DNA of 33,789 nt from RUG191 sp045642225 (GCA_045642225.1 JAZUIN010000011.1:1-33789); one strand, 5' to 3'. Shown: positions 8,540 to 17,325, counted from the first letter of the stretch. Notes: a model not told the origin generated them from the sequence alone. Translations and numbers: made by a program.

Positions 8540-9583
8540 TTACTTAACAAAAATTTTCACAATATCATTATACATTACTACAAGCATGAGTAACATCATA
8601 AGCGCAAACCCTACAAGATGCACAGCATTTTCAATCTTCTCATTTAACTTCTTGCCTCTTATAGCCTCAACTATGTAAAACACTAGTCTTCCACCATCAA
8701 GCGCTGGAATAGGAAGCAAATTCATTACCACCAAGTTGGCCGAAAGAAGCGCTGCCAAATTCATCAAGTTGGAAATGATGTATTTAACTCCTGAAGGCTT
8801 TGATTGCTCGTAAGTGTCACCTATTACCTTGACAATTCCTACAGGGCCTGACATTTCTTTGAAAGACACATTTCCCGTAACTAGCATTGCCAGACTCTTG
8901 AAGGTCGAGTAAATGTAATACTTCATCTGACACATTCCATAGTAAAAGTCTTTGAAAATATTCACTTTCTCATAGGTTCGATTCCACTCAAAGCCTATAA
9001 TATATTTATGAGTATTTTCGGAATAATGCGGCTTTACTACAGCCTCTTTCTCTTCTCCATCGCGCAAATATGTGACCTTGATATCGTCGTCCTGATGAAA
9101 GAATACATACGCGCTTACTTCATGAGAGAAATGTATACGATAGCTATCAAGCTTTATAATCTCATCCCCAGGCATCATGCCTTGTTCCATAGCCGATTCG
9201 CCTTCTGTAACATTTGAAACAATTGGACGATCTACGCCCGTCAATGCAATTACAATTACACACAATACAAATGCTAAAATAAAATTGTTGAATGGACCCG
9301 CAGCAACCACCAAAAACCTTTGCCATACAGGCTTCTTGTTAAAGGCTCTATCGTCGCTACTTTCAGAGTCCTCGCCTTCCATCATACATGCACCACCAAA
9401 AGGCAAAAGCTTAAGCGAATACTTTGTTTCACCTTTGCCAAATGAAAATAGCGTAGGGCCTAGTCCTAGCGAAAACTCGTTAACCTTTATATCACATTTC
9501 TTAGCCACTAATAAATGGCCCAATTCATGAAATATAACTATAAAACTGAAAATCAATATAGCTATTATAATTTTGATTACCAT
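8540..9583 (-). CDS. rseP: RIP site-2 zinc metalloprotease RseP/RasP
   Basis: This membrane-embedded zinc protease cleaves transmembrane substrates such as anti-sigma factors and leftover signal peptides. HELGH (H19, E20, H23) in the first membrane helix is the zinc and catalytic motif, and the NLLPIPALDGGRL motif in a late helix supplies the third ligand. A PDZ-like domain (SNVTEGESAMEQGMMPGDEI) lies between. The 347-residue length fits the short Gram-positive form with one PDZ domain. GGAGAG, inside the dxr 3' end, precedes the ATG at 9583, and the two genes are 3 bases apart, suggesting translational coupling. The dxr-rseP order is the same as dxr-rasP in Bacillus. Confidence 0.95.
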   Translation of the reverse strand: MVIKIIIAILIFSFIVIFHELGHLLVAKKCDIKVNEFSLGLGPTLFSFGKGETKYSLKLLPFGGACMMEGEDSESSDDRAFNKKPVWQRFLVVAAGPFNNFILAFVLCVIVIALTGVDRPIVSNVTEGESAMEQGMMPGDEIIKLDSYRIHFSHEVSAYVFFHQDDDIKVTYLRDGEEKEAVVKPHYSENTHKYIIGFEWNRTYEKVNIFKDFYYGMCQMKYYIYSTFKSLAMLVTGNVSFKEMSGPVGIVKVIGDTYEQSKPSGVKYIISNLMNLAALLSANLVVMNLLPIPALDGGRLVFYIVEAIRGKKLNEKIENAVHLVGFALMMLLMLVVMYNDIVKIFVK

Positions 9584-9586
9584 TAA

Positions 9587-10723
9587 TTACTCTCCAATCA
9601 ACTTATATACTTCCTTCTCAGTATATAAAATCTCTTCTAATGTTGGATTATCAATGAAATCTATTGTATTCATAGATTTCTCAATCAATCTATAAATGTC
9701 AACAAACTCAATTTCTCTATTTAAAAACATTGCAACAGCCTTCTCATTTGCTGCATTGAATACTGTCGGAATATTACCACCTTGCTTCATAGCTTCGTAA
9801 GCAAGCTTAAGTCCATAGAATACTTCTAGGTCAGGCTTTTCAAATGTCAAATCCTTTACAGCAAACAAATCCAAATAGTCACCCTTCATAGGAAGACGTG
9901 CAGGATAATACAAAGCATATTGAATTGGAAGTCTCATATCAGGAAGTCCCATCTGGCCAACAACTGCTCCATCCTCATATTCTACGGCTGAATGAAGTAT
10001 ACTTTGTGGATGAACTACAACCTCAACCTTATCAAGATCTACGTCAAAAAGCCACTTTGCTTCCATCACTTCAAGACCTTTGTTAACCATACTAGCTGAG
10101 TCAATTGTAATCTTGCGTCCCATTTCCCAGTTAGGATGCTTTAATGCATCTTCTAGCTTAACATTTTCAAGCTGCTCCTTAGAAAAACCTCTAAAAGGTC
10201 CGCCTGAAGCTGTAAGAAGAATTTTGTGAATAGCATTTCCCTCATTACCTTGAAGCGACTGAAAAATGGCTGAATGCTCACTATCTACAGGCAAGATAGA
10301 AACGCCCATCTCCTTAGCTAGCGGCATAATTATATGTCCTGCTGTAACCAAAGTCTCTTTGTTAGCAAGTGCTATATCTTTACCAGCCTTAATTGCTTCA
10401 ATTGTAGGTCGAATTCCAAGCATTCCAACGATTGCTGTAACAAGAATCTCAGATTCTTCTACCGTTGCAACACGAATAAGTCCATCAATTCCAGCATTAA
10501 CTTCAACATCAAGATCCTTCAAGCGTTCTCTAAGCTCAACTGCCTTCTCTTCATTTCCAGCCGAAACTACGCTTGGCTTAAATTCTCGTACTTGCTTCTC
10601 AAACAAATCAAGATTATTACCACATGACATAGCAACAACGTCTAAATCTTGTTTTTCTCTAACAATTTCTAAGGTCTGTGTTCCAATTGAACCAGTAGAA
10701 CCAAGTATTGCAATCTTTCTCAT
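9587..10723 (-). CDS. dxr: 1-deoxy-D-xylulose-5-phosphate reductoisomerase
   Basis: Dxr (IspC) catalyses the committed MEP-pathway step, turning DXP into MEP with NADPH. The nucleotide-binding GSTGSIGTQTL (8-18), the ANKETLV motif (120-126), and the metal and substrate motif DSEHSA (147-152) are all present. The 378-residue length is normal. The ATG at 10723 has GGGGG five bases upstream; this is one of several starts in the window with a G5 binding site. It lies 24 bases after cdsA in the uppS-cdsA-dxr-rseP-ispG-polC run. Confidence 0.96.
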   Translation of the reverse strand: MRKIAILGSTGSIGTQTLEIVREKQDLDVVAMSCGNNLDLFEKQVREFKPSVVSAGNEEKAVELRERLKDLDVEVNAGIDGLIRVATVEESEILVTAIVGMLGIRPTIEAIKAGKDIALANKETLVTAGHIIMPLAKEMGVSILPVDSEHSAIFQSLQGNEGNAIHKILLTASGGPFRGFSKEQLENVKLEDALKHPNWEMGRKITIDSASMVNKGLEVMEAKWLFDVDLDKVEVVVHPQSILHSAVEYEDGAVVGQMGLPDMRLPIQYALYYPARLPMKGDYLDLFAVKDLTFEKPDLEVFYGLKLAYEAMKQGGNIPTVFNAANEKAVAMFLNREIEFVDIYRLIEKSMNTIDFIDNPTLEEILYTEKEVYKLIGE

Positions 10724-10747
10724 AAAAACCCCCGTTTTTTGTTAATT

Positions 10748-11548
10748 CTAGATTAAATAATACGCCAAAAAGTATATAATAGGCGCTGTAATAATAACAG
10801 AATCAAATCTATCTAAGATTCCACCATGTCCTGGAATTATCTTACCGTAATCCTTAATATCATAATTTCGCTTAATTGCTGAAGCTGCAAGATCACCAAT
10901 AATTGATACAAATGCTGCAATAGCTACAACAACTGAAAGAATTACAATATCAAGCCAAACTATATTCATCCATTTATGAACAATAATTAAATAAATAGCT
11001 GCAAGTACTGCCGAACCAAGAATTCCTCCAATTGCTCCCTCAACAGACTTCTTAGGGCTAAGCTTTGGTGCCATCTTGTGCTTACCTAGTAGCTTTCCAA
11101 AGCAATATGCGCACGTATCTGCTCCCCAAGAACAGAAGAAAATCAACCATACTACAAATGCGCCATTATCAAGAACTCTCAATTGATAAATAAATGAAAG
11201 CATTACACCTACATAGAATAGTCCAAAGAACACTGCCATAATTTGCTTTGTATGATATTTGGGATAAGCAAAAACAAATATAGCAAGTTCAATAATAAGA
11301 AATAGTATAAAAATAAATATACTGTCTCTGAAAACACCAAATTGTAGATTCAAATAATATAATGCGCAAAAAACGTACCCTACAACACCAACAGGCGTCT
11401 TATGTACATGAAATACACGATATAATTCAACCATTCCAATAATAGAAATAGCACATGTTGCACAAAGCAAAATTGGTCCACCAGGAATAATAATTCCAAG
11501 TAAAATTATAACCAAAACTATTCCAGATAATAATCTTGTTTTAAACAT
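10748..11548 (-). CDS. cdsA: Phosphatidate cytidylyltransferase
   Basis: CdsA makes CDP-diacylglycerol from phosphatidic acid and CTP, the precursor of anionic phospholipids. The product is a polytopic membrane protein with about eight hydrophobic helices, and the C-terminal signature GHGGILDRFDS holds the metal-binding aspartates. I place the start at 11548 (MFKTRLL, 266 aa) rather than at the longer 11575 frame: TCTCCT at 11556-11561 is an AGGAGA binding site 7 bases upstream of this ATG, inside the last codons of uppS. The genes then overlap by 8 bases, a typical translational coupling. Confidence 0.93.
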   Translation of the reverse strand: MFKTRLLSGIVLVIILLGIIIPGGPILLCATCAISIIGMVELYRVFHVHKTPVGVVGYVFCALYYLNLQFGVFRDSIFIFILFLIIELAIFVFAYPKYHTKQIMAVFFGLFYVGVMLSFIYQLRVLDNGAFVVWLIFFCSWGADTCAYCFGKLLGKHKMAPKLSPKKSVEGAIGGILGSAVLAAIYLIIVHKWMNIVWLDIVILSVVVAIAAFVSIIGDLAASAIKRNYDIKDYGKIIPGHGGILDRFDSVIITAPIIYFLAYYLI

Positions 11549-12239
11549 TTCCAAATCTCCTATTTCGTTTATCATATTCTTCTATAGCCTTCTCTAACTC
11601 TTCACGATTAAAATCAGGCCAAGGCACATCTGTAAAATAAAATTCACTATAAGCTAGCTGCCATAGTAAATAATTAGACAAACGTTGTTCACCACTTGTT
11701 CTAATCATAAGATCAGGGTCAGGAATATCTGCTGTATCAAGGTATGAATTAATTAAATCTTCATTTATTTTCTCCAAATCAACCTTACCAGCCTTGACAT
11801 CTTCAGTAATTCTCTTCGTAGCTCTAACCAATTCATCTCTACTGCCATAATTAAGAGCGATGTTCAAATTAAGGTCTGTATATGAACTTGATTCTTCTTC
11901 AAGAATCTTAATCTTCTCTTGCATCTTAGGATTTAATCTTGTGATATCGCCAATAATACGTACTCTCATATTATTCTTCTTCGCAATTTTTCTACAAGTC
12001 TTAAGATAATTGTCAAGAATCTTCATCAAGGCATCTACTTCTGACTTAGGACGATTCCAATTCTCTGTAGAAAATGCGTATATAGTAACATATTTCACAC
12101 CTAAATCCCAAGCATCTCTACATATTGGCTCGATGTTATCAGCGCCCTTAGCGTGACCAGCATTTCTTGGCAAACCTCGAGCTGCAGCCCATCTACCATT
12201 TCCATCTAATATTATTGCAACATGCTTAGGTACATTCAT
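11541..12239 (-). CDS. uppS: Isoprenyl transferase (undecaprenyl diphosphate synthase)
   Basis: UppS condenses isopentenyl diphosphate onto farnesyl diphosphate to make the C55 lipid carrier for peptidoglycan and wall polymers. The N-terminal LDGNGRWAAARGLP carries the catalytic Asp (D12) and the phosphate-binding Arg, and the C-terminal half has RTSGEQRLSNYLLWQ and the SEFYF segment of cis-prenyltransferases. The 232-residue length is normal. GGAGG lies about 9 bases before the ATG at 12239. A terminator hairpin lies between frr and this gene, so expression depends on read-through or an unseen promoter. Confidence 0.95.
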   Translation of the reverse strand: MNVPKHVAIILDGNGRWAAARGLPRNAGHAKGADNIEPICRDAWDLGVKYVTIYAFSTENWNRPKSEVDALMKILDNYLKTCRKIAKKNNMRVRIIGDITRLNPKMQEKIKILEEESSSYTDLNLNIALNYGSRDELVRATKRITEDVKAGKVDLEKINEDLINSYLDTADIPDPDLMIRTSGEQRLSNYLLWQLAYSEFYFTDVPWPDFNREELEKAIEEYDKRNRRFGNV

Positions 12240-12258
12240 ACTCTTCTACCTCCAACTA

Positions 12259-12293
12259 TTATAAAAAAAGGACACTTAATTTAGCGTCCTTTT
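12259..12293 (-). terminator. Terminator between frr and uppS
   Basis: On the minus strand a 10-bp stem (AAAAGGACGC / GTGTCCTTTT, one wobble) at 12266-12293 with an 8-base loop is followed by a T-run at 12263-12265 and TATAAT. It starts 7 bases after the frr stop. The short T-rich tail suggests a partial terminator that lowers uppS-cdsA-dxr expression relative to frr. Confidence 0.8.
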
Positions 12294-12299
12294 CATTTA

Positions 12300-12854
12300 C
12301 TATACTGTTAAAATTTCCTTAGTCTTATCATCAACGGCTTCATCAATCTTAGCAACATATTGATCTGTAAGCTTCTGAGCCTTGTCTTCTAATTCTTTGA
12401 TTTCATCTTCAGAAATATCACTTTCCTTAGATAACTTCTTAAAGGAATCATTAGCATCTCTTCTAATATTTCTAACAGCTACCTTTGCATTTTCACCCTT
12501 CTTCTTAACATCCTTAGCTAATTCTTTACGACGCTCTTCTGTTAATTCTGGAAATACAAGTCTAATTAATTTACCATCATTAGTTGGATTAATACCAATA
12601 TCAGATGTCATAATTGCTTTCTCAATATCAGAAACAATAGATGCTTCCCATGGTTGAATTTGAATCATTCTTGGTTCTGGAACAGTAACATTTGCCACTT
12701 GTTGAATAGGTGTTGGAGCACCATAATAATCAACCATAATCTTATCAAGAACGTGTGGATTTGCTCTACCAGCTCTAATTGAGCCGAACTCTTCCATCAA
12801 ATTATTCAAAGACTTTTGCATCTTGCTATCATATTTCTCTAGTCTCTCATCCAT
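12300..12854 (-). CDS. frr: Ribosome recycling factor
   Basis: RRF splits post-termination ribosomes together with EF-G. The 184-residue protein matches the family throughout: GSIRAGRANPHVLDKIMVDYYG near the N-terminus, PWEASIVSDIEKAI in the middle, and the long C-terminal helices with LTEERRKEL and RNIRRDAND. AGGGGG precedes the ATG at 12854, 12 bases downstream of pyrH. The pyrH-frr pair is one of the most conserved gene neighbourhoods in bacteria, and here it closes the transcript at the terminator 12259-12293. Confidence 0.97.
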   Translation of the reverse strand: MDERLEKYDSKMQKSLNNLMEEFGSIRAGRANPHVLDKIMVDYYGAPTPIQQVANVTVPEPRMIQIQPWEASIVSDIEKAIMTSDIGINPTNDGKLIRLVFPELTEERRKELAKDVKKKGENAKVAVRNIRRDANDSFKKLSKESDISEDEIKELEDKAQKLTDQYVAKIDEAVDDKTKEILTV

Positions 12855-12866
12855 TGTAAATTCCCC

Positions 12867-13562
12867 CTAAACAGTAACCTTTGTACCATTAAAGTCACCA
12901 GATATTGCCTTCGCGATACTTCCTTCTTCATTAAGCGCGAACACATACATAGGCATCTTAGCTTCCATACACATAATTGATGCTGTAAGGTCAACTACTG
13001 CCAACTTATTAGCAATAACCTCCTCGATTGAAATCTTATCATATCTCTTAGCATCTGGATTAAGCTTAGGATCACTATCATATACACCATCAATAGCTTT
13101 CGCAAGAAGAATAACGTCAGCTTCAATTTCAATTGCTCTAAGGCTTGTTGCTGTATCTGTTGAGAAGTAAGGATGGCCTGTTCCTCCAGCAAAAAATACT
13201 ACTTTGCCTTGAGCCAAAGCATCCATAGCAGCATCCTTAGAAAACATTTCCGAACAATCTCCACATGCAAATTGTGTCATAACAACAGTATCCATACCGA
13301 CAAATCTGAAAATCTCAGATACATAGATACAGTTCATAACTGTTGCAAGCATACCAATTTGGTCAGCCTTAGTTCTCTCAATAGTATTGCTTGTTCTTCC
13401 ACGCCAGAAATTTCCGCCGCCAATAACAATACCTACTTCAACGCCTTGATCAACAATTTCCTTAACTTGATTAGCAACCTTCAAACATGTTGCTTCATCA
13501 AATCCAGTTTTCTTGTCTCCAGCAAGCGCTTCACCACTTAACTTTAATAATACTCTTTTCAT
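12867..13562 (-). CDS. pyrH: Uridylate (UMP) kinase
   Basis: PyrH phosphorylates UMP to UDP for RNA, DNA and wall-precursor synthesis; in bacteria it is a hexamer of the amino acid kinase fold. Visible motifs are KLSGEAL, IGGGNFWRG, the GMLATVMN stretch, GGTGHPYFSTDTA and the uridylate-site TAS. I start at the ATG at 13562 (231 aa, canonical MKRVLLKLSG) rather than the TTG at 13571, because the only plausible binding site, AAAAGG at the bactofilin 3' end, is too close to the TTG. The ATG lies one base after the bactofilin stop, so the two genes are probably coupled. Confidence 0.95.
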   Translation of the reverse strand: MKRVLLKLSGEALAGDKKTGFDEATCLKVANQVKEIVDQGVEVGIVIGGGNFWRGRTSNTIERTKADQIGMLATVMNCIYVSEIFRFVGMDTVVMTQFACGDCSEMFSKDAAMDALAQGKVVFFAGGTGHPYFSTDTATSLRAIEIEADVILLAKAIDGVYDSDPKLNPDAKRYDKISIEEVIANKLAVVDLTASIMCMEAKMPMYVFALNEEGSIAKAISGDFNGTKVTV

Positions 13563-13563
13563 A

Positions 13564-14334
13564 TTATGCAAATACCTTTTCTACATCTACTTCTGCATAG
13601 CTTTGTGAACAGAAACCTTCAATAACAGCACCATTGTTAATTTGTACTGAACGAGATTTGATGTTACCCATTACAACTGCTGAAGTATCAACAACTACAG
13701 GTCCTTCTACGTCAATATCACCCTTTACAGCACCTGCGATTACTGCAGATGTAGCTGAAATATTACCAACTACTACAGAACCAACACCGATCTTAGCTGT
13801 TCCTGTTGTAGTAACTTCACCTTGAATCTTAGCTGCATCAGCAAAGAACTCAGAAGATGTGCTATTACCATTAACAACACCTGTTACGATTAACTTACCA
13901 TTACATGTGATATTACCATTAATTGTTCCTTCTACGTTGATAGAACCTGTTGACTCTAAATCACCCTTAATAGTCATTCCCTTAGTAATTACTGCATTTT
14001 CATCACTAGCTGGAGCATTAATTGTACTAGTCTCTGCAACTGGTGTCTCAACATTATTAGTCTCTACTGTATTCATTGTATTAATCTCCTCTTTAACTTC
14101 TTTCTCAGGAACAATCTTCTCTGTTACAGCGATTGTCTCATTATTCTCTGCCTTCTTAGATACTTGCTCAAATAAACCATCAAGCTTAGAAATCTCTGTA
14201 TCTACATCCATCTCTTCATCTAAAGTATCTACAGCATCATTAACATTTTCCACTTCTTCTAATTCTTCACCGCCTGGTACTAAATCATTAACAGCATCTG
14301 AAAAATCATCTTTGAATTCTTTGAATAATCCCAT
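13564..14334 (-). CDS. Bactofilin-family cytoskeletal protein
   Basis: Bactofilins (DUF583) self-assemble into nucleotide-free filaments that place wall enzymes or shape cells. The C-terminal half (about 125-250) is the right-handed beta-helix: repeated short turns such as GSINVEGTINGNITCNGKL, GVVNGNSTSS, AKIGVGSVVVGNI and VKGDIDVEGPVVV. The N-terminal half (about 1-120) is a long acidic, Thr/Val/Glu-rich, probably disordered extension, larger than in many bactofilins. GGAGG sits before the ATG at 14334. It lies 20 bases after a polysaccharide deacetylase gene, and bactofilins are often paired with wall-modifying enzymes, so a joint envelope role is inferred. Confidence 0.9.
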   Translation of the reverse strand: MGLFKEFKDDFSDAVNDLVPGGEELEEVENVNDAVDTLDEEMDVDTEISKLDGLFEQVSKKAENNETIAVTEKIVPEKEVKEEINTMNTVETNNVETPVAETSTINAPASDENAVITKGMTIKGDLESTGSINVEGTINGNITCNGKLIVTGVVNGNSTSSEFFADAAKIQGEVTTTGTAKIGVGSVVVGNISATSAVIAGAVKGDIDVEGPVVVDTSAVVMGNIKSRSVQINNGAVIEGFCSQSYAEVDVEKVFA

Positions 14335-14354
14335 CTTTATCCTCCATAAAAATA

Positions 14355-15245
14355 TTATCTTTTTGTATGTTGTACTAACGGTGTACTATCAGTAATAGGC
14401 AAAATCTCAGCGCCTGCAGCTTGTAAACTTTCAATCATCTTAGGTAAAGCTTGTACTGTAGTTGCCTTCGCCTCTGTATCATGACAAAGTACTACCGATG
14501 TCTTGTATTTTAACACATCTTGCATAACATTTGCAATCAATTGATCCGGTGTATATGCGATAGATGTTGCGTCACCACTAGAAACATTCCAGTCGTAATA
14601 TCTAAGTCCTTGTGAATTAACAAAATCAATACATTGATTCATATCAACGTTGCTAACTTTGTTGCTACTTCCACCTGGGAATCTATACAAAGTAGGCTTA
14701 AATCCTACGATGCCTTCTAAGTGATTCTGAAGGGTTGTAACATCATTCTTAAATGCATCTAATGACGAATAAATCTGTGAATATTTATGCGTATATGAAT
14801 GCATTCCCAGTGAATGTCCTTCATCAACTATCCTCTTATAAGCTTGAATTGATTCTGGATCATCTTTGCCTATAACAAAGAAAGTTGCCTTGACATTGTA
14901 TCTCTTTAAAATGTCAAGTATCTCGTTGGTATTCTGACTTGGACCATCGTCAAATGTCAAATACACCTTGGTTTTATCATCACCCTCATTAATCTCTGTA
15001 CCATTAGCATTTCCGGTACTATTACCTGTCGGTTCACCCTCATCTGGCCCTTTAGCAAGCGCAGTTGTTGGCTTCAATTCATTGACTTGGCTCTGAAGTG
15101 AAAAAACCTTAATAATCAAAAACACAACCGCTATCAAAGATACCGCTATTGATATCAAAATAGTCAAAATAATACCAACTTTGATCCTTTGCACACGTTG
15201 TCTTTTGTCTCTTGTCCCTTTTAAACTCTTATCGCTATCGCTCAT
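14355..15245 (-). CDS. Membrane-anchored polysaccharide deacetylase (NodB family)
   Basis: This is a CE4/NodB-type deacetylase that probably removes acetyl groups from peptidoglycan or another wall glycan. From my start, residues 22-47 form one membrane anchor with a positive N-terminus inside, followed by a Gly/Asn/Thr-rich linker and the catalytic domain. CE4 motifs are present: TFDDGPS (catalytic D99, metal D100), HSYTH (H149, H153), YRFPGG, DWN and LCHD. I start at the ATG at 15245 (296 aa), with GGAGG 5 bases upstream; the longer frame from 15266 would begin only a few bases from the predicted transcription start. It has its own consensus promoter and heads the deacetylase-bactofilin-pyrH-frr unit. 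Confidence 0.92.
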   Translation of the reverse strand: MSDSDKSLKGTRDKRQRVQRIKVGIILTILISIAVSLIAVVFLIIKVFSLQSQVNELKPTTALAKGPDEGEPTGNSTGNANGTEINEGDDKTKVYLTFDDGPSQNTNEILDILKRYNVKATFFVIGKDDPESIQAYKRIVDEGHSLGMHSYTHKYSQIYSSLDAFKNDVTTLQNHLEGIVGFKPTLYRFPGGSSNKVSNVDMNQCIDFVNSQGLRYYDWNVSSGDATSIAYTPDQLIANVMQDVLKYKTSVVLCHDTEAKATTVQALPKMIESLQAAGAEILPITDSTPLVQHTKR

Positions 15246-15278
15246 TCGATCCTCCGGATTAGACATAATACAAGTAAA

Positions 15279-15307
15279 ATTTTATGGTAAAAACTATACT
15301 TTGTCAA
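15279..15307 (-). promoter_or_regulatory. Sigma-A promoter of the deacetylase-bactofilin-pyrH-frr unit
   Basis: A perfect -35 TTGACA (15302-15307) and -10 TAAAAT (15279-15284) are separated by exactly 17 bases on the minus strand. It lies directly after the tsf terminator and about 27 bases, counted from the predicted transcription start, before the chosen deacetylase start, so this unit can be transcribed apart from rpsB-tsf. Confidence 0.85.
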
Positions 15308-15321
15308 CACCTTAAAACTTC

Positions 15322-15355
15322 AAAAAACACCACAGGTTATTCCCCCCTGTGGTGT
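15322..15355 (-). terminator. Rho-independent terminator after tsf
   Basis: A perfect 10-bp stem ACACCACAGG / CCTGTGGTGT (15327-15336 and 15346-15355) with a 9-base loop is followed by TTTTTT on the minus strand. It lies 27 bases after the tsf stop and ends the rpsB-tsf transcript. Confidence 0.93.
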
Positions 15356-15382
15356 GTAAAAACCAATAAATTCGTAAGCTGA

Positions 15383-16468
15383 TTAAGAATTCATTTGAGC
15401 TGCAACTTCAGCTGCAAAATCTTCTTCCTTCTTCTCCATACCTTCACCAACTTCGAAACGAACCATTGTTGTAATCTTAAGGTCCTTAGAAACTGATTCT
15501 AAATACTTAGCAACAGTTTGCTTACCATCTTCAGCCTTAACATATACTTGGTCCATAAGAGATATCTCTTTTACTTGCTTAGAAATACGTCCTTCAACAA
15601 GACCAGAGAAAATCTTATTATCTAAGATTTCTTTCTTAGCTTCCATAGCAAGACCTGCTAATGCAGCCTTAGCTTCTTCAGATAAGAAGTTAAATAAGAA
15701 CTTGCCCTTATTGTTATCTTGTTGCTCTTCGTAAACAGTCTTGTCTTCGTCAGACCACTTGTTAGCTAAAGCATTTTCAATAAGACCATTAAGAATTGGC
15801 TTAGGAAGTGATGATGGCTCATTTAATGCGCTATCGATTGTAATGTCACGAAGCTTTGTCATCTCGTCAGCCGAAATATCATCTCTTGAAATGTATTGTG
15901 GATTCATAGCTGCAACTTGCATAGCGATGTTTGAAAGAGCTTCCTTAGCTGCATCATCACTTGCACCTTCACCAGCAACAAGAACACCAATACGTCCGCC
16001 ACCGTGAATGTAAGAAACAACACAATCACCTGTAACCTTCTGGAATCTTCTTACAGAAAGCTTCTCACCGATTGTAGCTGTCTTCTCAACTACTACATCA
16101 TTTAATCCATCAATATTTAATAATGCTTCAACATCTTCGCCATTAGCTCCACCCATTAAATCTGAAGCTAAAGCCTTATCTGCTACTAATTGAACAAACT
16201 CTTGGAAAGTCTCGTTCTTAGCAACAAAGTCAGTCTCTGAGTTAACCTCAGCAACTACTGCTGTATTGCCGTCGATTGCAACTCTTGTAATACCTTCAGC
16301 TGCGATACGACTAGCTTTCTTAACAGCCTTAGCAGCACCACTCTTACGAAGTGCTTCCATTGCTGCATCCATATCTCCATCAGTCTCTGTAAGAGCCTTC
16401 TTACAGTCCATCATACCTGCGCCTGACATTTCACGCAATTCTTTTACCATTGCTGCTGTAATAGCCAT
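15383..16468 (-). CDS. tsf: Translation elongation factor Ts (long form)
   Basis: EF-Ts exchanges GDP for GTP on EF-Tu. The N-terminal UBA-like region with MSGAGMMDCKKAL and the core ETDFVAKN (residues 78-85) are canonical. From the ATG at 16468 (GGAGG 8 bases upstream) the protein is 361 residues; the longer TTG frame at 16483 would place its first codon on the binding site itself. This is about 70 residues longer than Bacillus EF-Ts. The extra sequence lies at roughly 208-285, between the YISRDDIS segment and the LMDQVYV segment of the C-terminal region, and looks helical and charged. It follows rpsB in the usual order. Confidence 0.96.
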   Translation of the reverse strand: MAITAAMVKELREMSGAGMMDCKKALTETDGDMDAAMEALRKSGAAKAVKKASRIAAEGITRVAIDGNTAVVAEVNSETDFVAKNETFQEFVQLVADKALASDLMGGANGEDVEALLNIDGLNDVVVEKTATIGEKLSVRRFQKVTGDCVVSYIHGGGRIGVLVAGEGASDDAAKEALSNIAMQVAAMNPQYISRDDISADEMTKLRDITIDSALNEPSSLPKPILNGLIENALANKWSDEDKTVYEEQQDNNKGKFLFNFLSEEAKAALAGLAMEAKKEILDNKIFSGLVEGRISKQVKEISLMDQVYVKAEDGKQTVAKYLESVSKDLKITTMVRFEVGEGMEKKEEDFAAEVAAQMNS

Positions 16469-16493
16469 TGTTATATCCTCCAATTATTGTATA

Positions 16494-17216
16494 TTATTCT
16501 GCATCTTCTACTTCTTCAGAAGCTACTTCTTCTGTACCTTGATTAGCTTCGATAACAGCATCAGCCATCTTAGAAACGATAAGCTTAACTGCACGGATAG
16601 CATCATCATTTCCAGGAATTACGTAATCTAATTCTTCTGGATCACAGTTTGTATCAGAAATACCGATTAGTGGAATACCTAATGCATGTGCTTCCTCAAT
16701 ACAGATTCTTTCCTTCTTAGGATCTACAACGAAAATAGCATCTGGAATACGACCCATTTCCTTAATACCACCTAAGTTCTTTGTAAGCTTGTCCATCTCT
16801 TTACGAAGAGCGATAACTTCCTTCTTAGGTAATACTTCAAATGTTCCATCTTCTTCCATTTTCTCGATAGCCTTAAGGTGATCGATTCTGCTTTCAATTG
16901 TCTTGAAGTTTGTAAGCATACCACCTAACCATCTCTCGTTAACATAGAACATACCGCATCTCTCAGCTTCAGCCTTAACTGTATCTTGAGCTTGCTTCTT
17001 TGTTCCTACAAAAAGAATTGTTCCACCTTGTGATGCAATATCAAAAATTGCATTGTAAGCTTCATCCACCTTATCTACAGACTTTTGAAGATCAATGATA
17101 TGGATACCATTTCTCTCTGTGTAGGTGTATGGAGCCATTTTAGGATTCCATCTTCTTGTTTGATGTCCGAAATGAACACCTGCCTCTAATAATTGCTTCA
17201 TTGAAATAACACTCAT
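16494..17216 (-). CDS. rpsB: 30S ribosomal protein S2
   Basis: S2 binds between the head and body of the 30S subunit. Hallmarks are LLEAGVHFGHQTRRWNPKM at the N-terminus, the ERNGIHIIDLQKS stretch, NERWLGGMLTNF and the DTNCDPEELDYVIPGNDDA segment. I start at the ATG at 17216 (240 aa), which has GGAGG exactly 8 bases upstream; the frame from 17249 would add an unlikely N-terminal extension across that site. The last residues are acidic. A strong promoter (17326-17354) and a leader of about 100 bases precede it, and tsf follows after 25 bases. Confidence 0.97.
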   Translation of the reverse strand: MSVISMKQLLEAGVHFGHQTRRWNPKMAPYTYTERNGIHIIDLQKSVDKVDEAYNAIFDIASQGGTILFVGTKKQAQDTVKAEAERCGMFYVNERWLGGMLTNFKTIESRIDHLKAIEKMEEDGTFEVLPKKEVIALRKEMDKLTKNLGGIKEMGRIPDAIFVVDPKKERICIEEAHALGIPLIGISDTNCDPEELDYVIPGNDDAIRAVKLIVSKMADAVIEANQGTEEVASEEVEDAE

Positions 17217-17319
17217 TTTCTTTACCTCCATGGTTAATTTCTTCCACATAATTCTACTTGCACCACTAACTAATTACTTAGCACCAACATGCAATCCTTA
17301 TGTGTGTTTATTTAAAGCC
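17217..17319 (-). ncRNA. rpsB mRNA leader, possibly autoregulatory
   Basis: The predicted rpsB transcript begins near 17319, giving a leader of about 100 bases. It contains a direct repeat of GGTGC with flanking AAGTA/TTAGT sequence (about 17246-17286). S2 operons in several bacteria are autoregulated through leader RNA, so this leader may bind S2. I cannot show a specific fold, hence the low confidence. Confidence 0.3.
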
Positions 17320-17325
17320 TTAGGT

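Noticed and set aside
12240..12266. A promoter for uppS from TATAAT just after the terminator
   Set aside because: No -35 at a suitable distance, and transcription would begin almost on the ribosome binding site.
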